From the NCBI GenBank assembly GCA_030684475.1, contig JAUXWB010000526.1, forward strand, positions 1-52,112: a DNA stretch of 52,112 bases, given 5' to 3'. Shown piece after piece: positions 46,487 to 52,112 of the stretch. The notes under the pieces were generated by a model. That model saw nothing but the letters and a program-made list of their open reading frames with translations, made no database searches and was not told the DNA's origin. Position 1 is the stretch's first letter. Every line of letters starts with the position of its first letter. Position numbers and translations under genes: made by a program. Source of the DNA: Reyranella sp. (GTDB lineage: Bacteria > Pseudomonadota > Alphaproteobacteria > Reyranellales > Reyranellaceae).

Positions 46487-47496
46487 CGACGGAACGCCCG
46501 GTCCTCGAGGTTGAAGGCCTCGTCAAGCATTTCCCCATCCACGGCGGCCTGTTGCAGCGGCGTGTCGGCGAGGTGAGGGCGGTCGATGGCGTTTCCTTCT
46601 CGATCGCCCGCGGTGAGACGCTGGGCCTGGTGGGCGAATCGGGTTGCGGCAAGTCGACCATCGGCAAGACGGTGCTGAAACTGGTCGAGCCCACCGCCGG
46701 GCGCATCGTGCTGGCGGGCGAGGACATCTCTTCACTCAAGCCCGGTGCCATGTGGCCGCACCGCCGCCGCATCCAGACGATCTTCCAGGATCCCTACTCG
46801 TCGATGAACCCGCGCCTGCCCTCGGGCACGATCGTGGGCGAGCCGCTGGAGAATTTCGGCCTCTCGAGCGGCCGCGACACCGACGAGCGCGTCGCTCGCC
46901 TGTTCGAGCGCGTCGGGCTGCGGCCTGATGCGATGCGCAAGTACGCCCACGAGTTCTCCGGCGGCCAGCGCCAGCGGCTGGGCATCGCCAAGGCCCTGGC
47001 GGTCAATCCCGACGTGATCGTGGCCGACGAGCCGGTCTCGGCGCTCGACGTCTCGGTGCAGGCGCAGGTGCTGAACCTGCTGATCGACCTGCAGGAGGAA
47101 TTCCGGCTCGCCTATCTCTTCATCAGCCACGATCTCGCGGTGATGCGCCACATCAGCCACCGCATCGCGGTGATGTATCTCGGCCGCATCGTCGAACTCA
47201 CGACCAAGCGCACGTTGTTCACGCAGCCGCTGCATCCCTACACCGAGGCGCTGCTGTCGGCCGCCACCGCGCCCGATCCCAGGCGCCGCCGCCAGAAGAA
47301 GCGCATCGTCCAGGGCGACGTGCCGAGCCCGGCCAATCCGCCGCCGGGCTGTCACTTCCACACGCGCTGCCCCTACGCGATGCCCGAATGCAAGGCCACG
47401 GCACCGCCGCTGATCGAGGTGGCCGAAGGCCATCACGTCGCCTGCCTGCGCCGTCCCGTCGGTGGTGACCCGGGGCCGCTGTCGATCCTGGGTTAG
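46483..47496 (+). CDS. dipeptide-type ABC ATP-binding protein (DppF-like)
   Basis: The second ATPase of the importer, of 337 residues, has Walker [14 protein letters not shown]-loop [12 protein letters not shown], signature [12 protein letters not shown] and Walker [13 protein letters not shown]. It carries the Cys-rich C-terminal domain [15 protein letters not shown]. It is the last gene of the set and ends 7 nt before the stop of the convergent GST-like gene. No terminator hairpin was clear. Confidence 0.92.
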
Positions 47497-47502
47497 CCGC
47501 TG

Positions 47503-48135
47503 CTACGCCTGCGGCGTTTCCGCCGGCTGGGTGGTCCGCAGCGACGGCCGAGGCGATACAGCATCAAACCAGGCAGCCAGCTTGGGCGCGACGTCGCGCC
47601 AATCGCTTCCGTATCGCCAATCGTCGTAGCCGCAGGCGACGGCGGTCGTTATCTGCGCCAGATCGAATTCGGCGCCGAAAGCCGATACTTGCTTCTCCAG
47701 TGCCTCGTAGCACCTGAGCTGCCGATCCCGCATCTTGTCGATGAAGTCGTTCGACCGTTCGTGCTCTGAGCGAAGCAGCTCAGCGCGCCTGGAGATCTGA
47801 GCTTCAATGATGGCGTTGGCGATGGAGATCGTTGCGAGCGCACGCCATCGGGCGGCACCATCGCGTGCGAGCAGGCGAAAGTTGCCGAACTCGCCGTTCA
47901 GGTAGTCACAGATCGAATGTGAGTCCGCGAGCGTGAAGTCGGCTGTGACAAGCGTGGGTATCCTAGCGACCGGAGTATCGCCCATGAACTCCGGATGGGG
48001 CACGACTGTCCGCGTGCCCCATGCGTGCGGCCACTTCGTCTGCACGAATTCGAAACGGTCCCGAATGCCCAACTCCAGGATCGTGACCATGACCCGCCTC
48101 ACCCAGGGAGAGGCCGGCGTAACGTAGAGGCGCAC
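47503..48135 (-). CDS. glutathione S-transferase family protein
   Basis: This 210-residue protein has an N-terminal thioredoxin-like domain (MRLYVTPASPWVRRVMVTILELG, then RIPTLVTADFTLADSHSICDYL, with the family's cis-Pro region and Asp-Ser glutathione contact). An all-helical C-terminal domain follows. GTG 48135 is the family-like start, 2 nt after the aminotransferase stop; the frame to 48447 runs inside that gene. Glutathione conjugation or isomerisation is possible. Its position at the end of an aminotransferase operon suggests, but does not prove, a role in that pathway. Confidence 0.75.
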   Translation of the reverse strand: MRLYVTPASPWVRRVMVTILELGIRDRFEFVQTKWPHAWGTRTVVPHPEFMGDTPVARIPTLVTADFTLADSHSICDYLNGEFGNFRLLARDGAARWRALATISIANAIIEAQISRRAELLRSEHERSNDFIDKMRDRQLRCYEALEKQVSAFGAEFDLAQITTAVACGYDDWRYGSDWRDVAPKLAAWFDAVSPRPSLRTTQPAETPQA

Positions 48136-48137
48136 TT

Positions 48138-49334
48138 CTAGGACCGCCGCGCGCCGGGCGCCGTGTCGCGGAGATAGCTCAGCGCCGCCTGCACGCCGCC
48201 CACCTTGTGCGGCACCTTGGCGAGGCCCAGCGCCATCTCGACGCCCGAGAGCGCCCCCATCAGCATCAGGTCGTTGAAATCGCCGAGATGGCCGATGCGG
48301 AACACCTTGCCCGCGACCTTGCTGAGGCCCTGGCCCAGCGACAGGTTGAAGTTCTCCAGCGCCACCTTGCGGAAGGCGTCGGCGTCGTGACCCTCCGGCA
48401 TCATGATCGCCGTCAACGATCCAGAGTAGGCTTTGGTGTCGCTGCACAGGATTTCGAGGCCCCAGGCGGTGACGGCGGCGCGCGTCGCTTCGGCGTGGCG
48501 CGTGTGGCGGGCGAAGACGGAGTTGAGTCCTTCCTCCAGCAGCATGTCGCAGGCCTCGCTGAGCCCATAGATCAGGTTGGTGGCGGGCGTGTAGGGGAAC
48601 CAGCCGTTGGCGTTGGCCGCGAGCATCTCCTCCCAGTTCCAGAAGGCGCGCGGCGTGTTGGCGCTCTTCGAGGCGGCCAACGCCTTCTCGCTGATGGCGT
48701 TGAAGGAAAGACCGGGCGGCAGCATCAGGCCTTTCTGCGAGCCTGCGACCGTGACGTCGACGCCCCAGGCGTCATGGCGATAGTCGATCGAGCCCAGCGA
48801 CGAGATCGTGTCGACCAGCAGCAGGGCAGGGTGCTTGGCGGCATCGATGGCCTGGCGCACCGCGCTCACATCGGTCACGACGCCGGTCGAGGTCTCGTTG
48901 TGGACGATGCACACGGCCTTGATGGCGTGGGCCTTGTCCTCCTTGAGGCGCTTCTCGATCGCCGCGGGATCCGCGGGCTGGCGCCAGTCGCCGCCCAGGA
49001 ACTCCGACTTGATGCCGAGCTTGTCGGCCATCTTCTTCCACAGCGAGGCGAAGTGGCCGGTCTCCCACATCAGCACCGTGTCGCCGGCCGACAGCGTATT
49101 CACGAGGGCTGCCTCCCACGCGCCGGTGCCGGAGGCGGGGTAGATGATGACCGGCTGCTTGGTCTGGAAGACCTGGCGGACGCTGCGCAGCACCTTCTTG
49201 GCCAGCGCGTTGAACTCGGGCCCGCGATGATCGATCGTCGGGTGATCCATCGCCCGCAGGATCCGGTCGGGGACGTTGGTTGGGCCGGGGATTTGCAGGA
49301 AGTGCCGTCCGCTGGGATGGGAGTTCAGGCGCAT
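48138..49334 (-). CDS. serine-glyoxylate-type aminotransferase
   Basis: This class V PLP aminotransferase of 398 residues resembles serine-glyoxylate and alanine-glyoxylate aminotransferases, which make glycine from glyoxylate. Visible features are the N-terminal FLQIPGPTNVPDRILRAM and HRGPEF, VIIYPASGTGAWEAALVNTL (cofactor phosphate region), the PLP lysine in VAGSQKGLMLPPG (about 200) and the C-terminal FRIGHLGDFNDLML. ATG 49334 follows AAAGGG; upstream frame residues overlap the regulator region. A palindrome at 49367 lies in its promoter region, shared with the divergent GntR gene. Confidence 0.85.
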   Translation of the reverse strand: MRLNSHPSGRHFLQIPGPTNVPDRILRAMDHPTIDHRGPEFNALAKKVLRSVRQVFQTKQPVIIYPASGTGAWEAALVNTLSAGDTVLMWETGHFASLWKKMADKLGIKSEFLGGDWRQPADPAAIEKRLKEDKAHAIKAVCIVHNETSTGVVTDVSAVRQAIDAAKHPALLLVDTISSLGSIDYRHDAWGVDVTVAGSQKGLMLPPGLSFNAISEKALAASKSANTPRAFWNWEEMLAANANGWFPYTPATNLIYGLSEACDMLLEEGLNSVFARHTRHAEATRAAVTAWGLEILCSDTKAYSGSLTAIMMPEGHDADAFRKVALENFNLSLGQGLSKVAGKVFRIGHLGDFNDLMLMGALSGVEMALGLAKVPHKVGGVQAALSYLRDTAPGARRS

Positions 49335-49366
49335 ATCACTAGCCCTTTCGATTGCTGTCTTGAATT

Positions 49367-49376
49367 TTGTATACAA
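49367..49376. promoter_or_regulatory. palindromic operator candidate TTGTATACAA
   Basis: TTGTATACAA is a perfect 10-bp palindrome, with T-rich flanks, in the intergenic region between the aminotransferase (minus, start 49334) and the GntR gene (plus, start 49400). Sites of this shape, TTGTA-TACAA, are typical for FadR-type GntR regulators. The neighbour is of this type, so autoregulation and control of the aminotransferase are likely. Confidence 0.7.
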
Positions 49377-49399
49377 TATGCCAAAATGAGTCCAGACCA

Positions 49400-50095
49400 A
49401 TGGACGGCTCAAATCTCCCTATCGCGCGCCTGACCCTGCCCGAAGCGGCGGCGGAGCGGCTGCGCACCCTGATCATCGAAGGCGTGCTGGTGCCGGGCGC
49501 CAAGCTGAACGAACGCGAACTCTGCGAGCGGCTGGGCGTGTCGCGCACGCCGCTGCGCGAGGCCTTCCGCATGCTGGCGGGCGACGGGCTGCTGGTCCAG
49601 TTGCCCAACCGCGGCGCCCAGGTCGTGGCGTTGTCGCGCGACGACGTTCGCCACGCCTTCGAGCTGATGGCCGCCCTCGAGGGGCTGGCAGGTGAACTCG
49701 CTGTCCAGCGCGTGACGGACCGCGACATTGCGGACCTCGGCGGCCTGCAGATCGAGATGGAAGCCGCGCACACGCGCCACGACCTGCCGGCCTATTATGC
49801 GATCAATCGCACGATTCACGATCGCCTCAATGCCATTGCCGCCAACCCGATCCTCACCCACGCTTTTCGCACGCTCAACGCGCGCCTGCATGCGCTCAGG
49901 TTCCGCTCGAACCTCAACCGCGCCAAATGGGACCAGGCCGTGGCCGAACATCGCGACATGATCGCGGCCCTTGCCGCGCGCGACGGTGCCGCGCTACGTG
50001 ATCTGCTGGTTCGCCATCTGCGCGCCAAGCAGCAGGCGGTCCTCGAGACGATGGACAACGAGGAAGCTCCGGATAGAGCAAGCACAAGCACATGA
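49400..50095 (+). CDS. GntR-family transcriptional regulator (FadR/FCD type)
   Basis: This 231-residue regulator has an N-terminal winged helix (about 15-80: AAAERLRTLIIEGVLVPGAKLNERELCERLGVSRTPLREA, LLVQLPNRGAQVV). The C-terminal FCD ligand domain carries typical metal-site residues (YAINRTIHDRL, AEHRDMIAALAARD). Start ATG 49400 is the likely one, since the frame begins earlier inside the operator. It overlaps the next gene by 4 nt. Members often sense organic acids such as glycolate, lactate or their derivatives, which suits the FAD dehydrogenase and the aminotransferase. Confidence 0.88.
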   Translation: MDGSNLPIARLTLPEAAAERLRTLIIEGVLVPGAKLNERELCERLGVSRTPLREAFRMLAGDGLLVQLPNRGAQVVALSRDDVRHAFELMAALEGLAGELAVQRVTDRDIADLGGLQIEMEAAHTRHDLPAYYAINRTIHDRLNAIAANPILTHAFRTLNARLHALRFRSNLNRAKWDQAVAEHRDMIAALAARDGAALRDLLVRHLRAKQQAVLETMDNEEAPDRASTST

Positions 50096-52112
50096 ATAGC
50101 AGGTCCAACGGTTCGTCTCTCGAGCAGAATCTGCGCCGCACGATCAAGGGCGAGGTCCTTTTCGACAAGGCCTCGCGCGGACGCTACTCGACCGACGCCT
50201 CGATCTACCAGGTCGAGCCGGTGGGCGTGGTCGTGCCGCGCGACGAGACCGATCTCGGCCTCGTCGTCGATGTGGCGCGCGACGCCAAGGCGGCCATCCT
50301 GCCGCGCGGCGCCGGCACGTCGCAGTGCGGCCAGACCGTGGGCGAGGCGCTGGTCGTCGATGTCTCCAAATACCTGCGCGAGGTTGTGGGCTTCGACAAG
50401 GGCAAGGCCGAAGTGACGGTGCAGCCCGGCGTCGTGCTCGACCAGCTCAACGCCTGGCTCAGGCCGCACGGCCTCTGGTATCCCGTCGACGTCTCGACCT
50501 CGGCGCAATGCACCCTGGGCGGCATGGCGGGCAACAATTCCTGTGGCTCGCGGTCGATCCGCTACGGCAACATGGTCCATAACGTGGCGTCGATCGACGC
50601 CATCCTGGCCAACGGCCAGCGCGCGCGCTTCGGCTCGGCCCGGCCCGAGGACATGCCGGCGGGGGTGCGCGAGATCGCCGACAAGGTGGCGGCACTCGCT
50701 TTCGCCGAGAAGGCCGAGATCGAACGCATGTATCCCAAGGTGTTGCGCCGGGTCGGCGGCTACAACCTCGACATTTTCTTCCCGCAGTCGGAGCGGGCCT
50801 ACACGACCGACAATTCGGTGAACCTGGCGCACCTGCTGGTCGGCAGCGAAGGCACGCTTGCGGTGACTGAGCGGCTCACGCTGAAGCTGGCGCCAGTCCC
50901 GAAGCACAAGACCCTGGGCGTGGTGAACTTCGCGAGCTTCCACAAGGCGATGGATAGCGCCCAGCACATCGTGAAGCTGAAGCCCACCGCCGTCGAGCTG
51001 GTCGACCGCACCATGATCGAGCTGGCGCGCGCCAATCCGGCGTTCCGGCCGGTGATCGAGCGGGCGCTGATCGGCGCTCCCGAAGCAATCCTGCTGGTCG
51101 AGTTCGCGGGCGAGACGCGCGAGGATCAGCTTCGCGATCTTGCGCGTCTGGTCGAACTGATGGGCGATCTCGGCCTGCCCGGCAGCGTCGTCGAGATGCC
51201 CGAGCCCGCGCCGCAGTCGGCATTGTGGGAGGTCCGCAAGGCCGGTCTCAACATCATGATGTCGATGAAGGGTGACGGAAAGCCCGTGTCCTTCATCGAG
51301 GACTGCGCCGTGCCGCTCGAACATCTCGCGGATTACACGCAACGCCTCACCGACGTCTTCACCAAGCACGGCACGCGCGGCACCTGGTACGCGCACGCCA
51401 GCGTCGGCACGCTGCATGTGCGGCCGATCCTCGATATGCGCCGCGAGGGGGCGGCCAAGATGCGGGCGATCGCCGAGGAAGCCTCGGCGCTGGTGCGCGA
51501 ATACAAAGGTGCCTTCTCGGGCGAGCACGGCGACGGCCTGGTGCGCTCGGAATGGGTGGGCTGGCAGTTCGGGCCGCGCCTCACCAAGGCTTTCGAGGCG
51601 GTCAAGGACCTGTTCGATCCGGCGGGCATTCTCAATCCGGGCAAGATCGTGCGGCCCTCGCGCATGGACGACCGCTCGCTGTTCCGCTTCAAGCCGGATT
51701 ATGCCGGCATCGATTACAAGCCGGCGCTCGACTGGTCGGCATGGGACGTCCAGATCGATCCGATGACAGAGCGCACGTCGGCGCCGGGCGGCGGCGGCGA
51801 TCCGACCGGCGGCTTCGCGAAAGCCGCCGAGATGTGCAACAACAACGGCCATTGCCGGAAGTTCGACGCCGGCACCATGTGCCCGAGCTTCCGCGTCACA
51901 CGTGACGAGAAGCATCTCACGAGGGGGCGTGCCAATACCTTGCGCCTTGCGCTCTCGGGTCAGCTCGGCCCGGCCGCGCTTAGCTCCGATACCGTGGCGG
52001 CGGCGATGGATCTTTGCGTGAGCTGCAAGGGTTGCAAGCGCGACTGCCCGACCGGCGTCGACATGGCGCGCATGAAGATCGAGGCCAAGTCGGCGCGCCG
52101 CATGGCCAAGGG
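50092..52112 (+). CDS. FAD-linked oxidase/Fe-S oxidoreductase, partial at the window end
   Basis: The visible 673 residues start a fused 2-hydroxyacid dehydrogenase like GlcD-GlcF or YdiJ. The FAD_binding_4 domain (about 40-215) has AILPRGAGTSQCGQTVGEALVVD and STSAQCTLGGMAGNNSCGSRSIRYG. The oxidase C domain ends in EHGDGLVRSEWVGW and DPAGILNPGKIV. After residue 580 come two 4Fe-4S motifs, CNNNGHC...C and CVSCKGCKRDC, the start of the Fe-S region. The 3' end is cut by the window. It is coupled to the GntR gene (ATGA). Glycolate, D-lactate or D-2-hydroxyglutarate are candidate substrates, reduced quinone the likely product. Confidence 0.88.
   Translation, partial: MNSRSNGSSLEQNLRRTIKGEVLFDKASRGRYSTDASIYQVEPVGVVVPRDETDLGLVVDVARDAKAAILPRGAGTSQCGQTVGEALVVDVSKYLREVVGFDKGKAEVTVQPGVVLDQLNAWLRPHGLWYPVDVSTSAQCTLGGMAGNNSCGSRSIRYGNMVHNVASIDAILANGQRARFGSARPEDMPAGVREIADKVAALAFAEKAEIERMYPKVLRRVGGYNLDIFFPQSERAYTTDNSVNLAHLLVGSEGTLAVTERLTLKLAPVPKHKTLGVVNFASFHKAMDSAQHIVKLKPTAVELVDRTMIELARANPAFRPVIERALIGAPEAILLVEFAGETREDQLRDLARLVELMGDLGLPGSVVEMPEPAPQSALWEVRKAGLNIMMSMKGDGKPVSFIEDCAVPLEHLADYTQRLTDVFTKHGTRGTWYAHASVGTLHVRPILDMRREGAAKMRAIAEEASALVREYKGAFSGEHGDGLVRSEWVGWQFGPRLTKAFEAVKDLFDPAGILNPGKIVRPSRMDDRSLFRFKPDYAGIDYKPALDWSAWDVQIDPMTERTSAPGGGGDPTGGFAKAAEMCNNNGHCRKFDAGTMCPSFRVTRDEKHLTRGRANTLRLALSGQLGPAALSSDTVAAAMDLCVSCKGCKRDCPTGVDMARMKIEAKSARRMAK

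Noticed and set aside
49352-49377. Sigma-70 promoter for the GntR gene (TTGCTG and TACAAT)
   Set aside because: The spacer is only 14 bp. The palindrome explains the second element better.
49816-51915. Minus-strand open frame of about 700 residues
   Set aside because: It is antisense to the FAD/Fe-S dehydrogenase, whose motifs are clear on the plus strand.

Overview
The window is a GC-rich chromosomal segment of an alphaproteobacterium. The gene order folK / rpoZ-relA-pdxJ-acpS-lepB-rnc-era-recO-parC, the dnaX-ybaB-recR cluster next to a small SRP RNA, tamA-tamB, and the many amino-acid and TRAP importers fit a Rhodospirillales- or Reyranella-like soil or freshwater heterotroph. That placement is inferred from synteny and protein style. 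No rRNA, tRNA, CRISPR array, intact insertion sequence or prophage was seen.

Layout. (1) 1-308: non-coding, with a dense cluster of TGTGACA/TGTCACA repeats. (2) 309-12575: housekeeping. It holds a family-5-like uracil-DNA glycosylase, a NYN-domain protein, folK, rpoZ, a bifunctional (p)ppGpp synthase/hydrolase, pdxJ, acpS, lepB, rnc, era, recO, parC and uppP. (3) 12681-16536: a TRAP transporter of the FcbT/TakP type. The binding-protein gene, followed by a decayed second copy, converges on the dctM-dctQ permease genes. (4) 16734-22519: bpt, a DUF4126 membrane protein, recR, ybaB, dnaX, the SRP RNA, a small HTH gene and an OmpA-type lipoprotein with a hairpin-rich leader. (5) 22610-24523: an oxidoreductase and about 0.9 kb of AT-richer DNA with no gene I can support. 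(6) 24524-30630: tamA-tamB, for outer-membrane assembly.

(7) 30689-47496: a large catabolic and transport region. hyuA-hyuB (hydantoinase/oxoprolinase type) is divergent from a spermidine/putrescine-type ABC importer. That importer runs directly into a cyanuric-acid-amidohydrolase/barbiturase-family ring-opening enzyme, a SelA-like PLP enzyme and a PuuE-like polysaccharide deacetylase/allantoinase-type protein. The joins are 29-nt, 22-nt-gap and ATGA junctions. A dipeptide-type importer (dppABCDF-like) follows. (8) 47503-52112: a glutathione S-transferase-like gene and a serine-glyoxylate-type aminotransferase, divergent from a FadR-type GntR regulator and a GlcD-GlcF-type FAD/Fe-S dehydrogenase that runs off the window.

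Working together: the most interesting candidate is region 7. Two importers bracket three enzyme families associated with cyclic amides or amino compounds, and hyuAB supplies a fourth. I read this as an uncharacterised uptake and ring-opening pathway for a cyclic ureide or imide. Its carbon could end as glyoxylate or a 2-hydroxyacid, to be handled by region 8. The gene families and junctions are visible in the sequence; the pathway and its substrate are inference.
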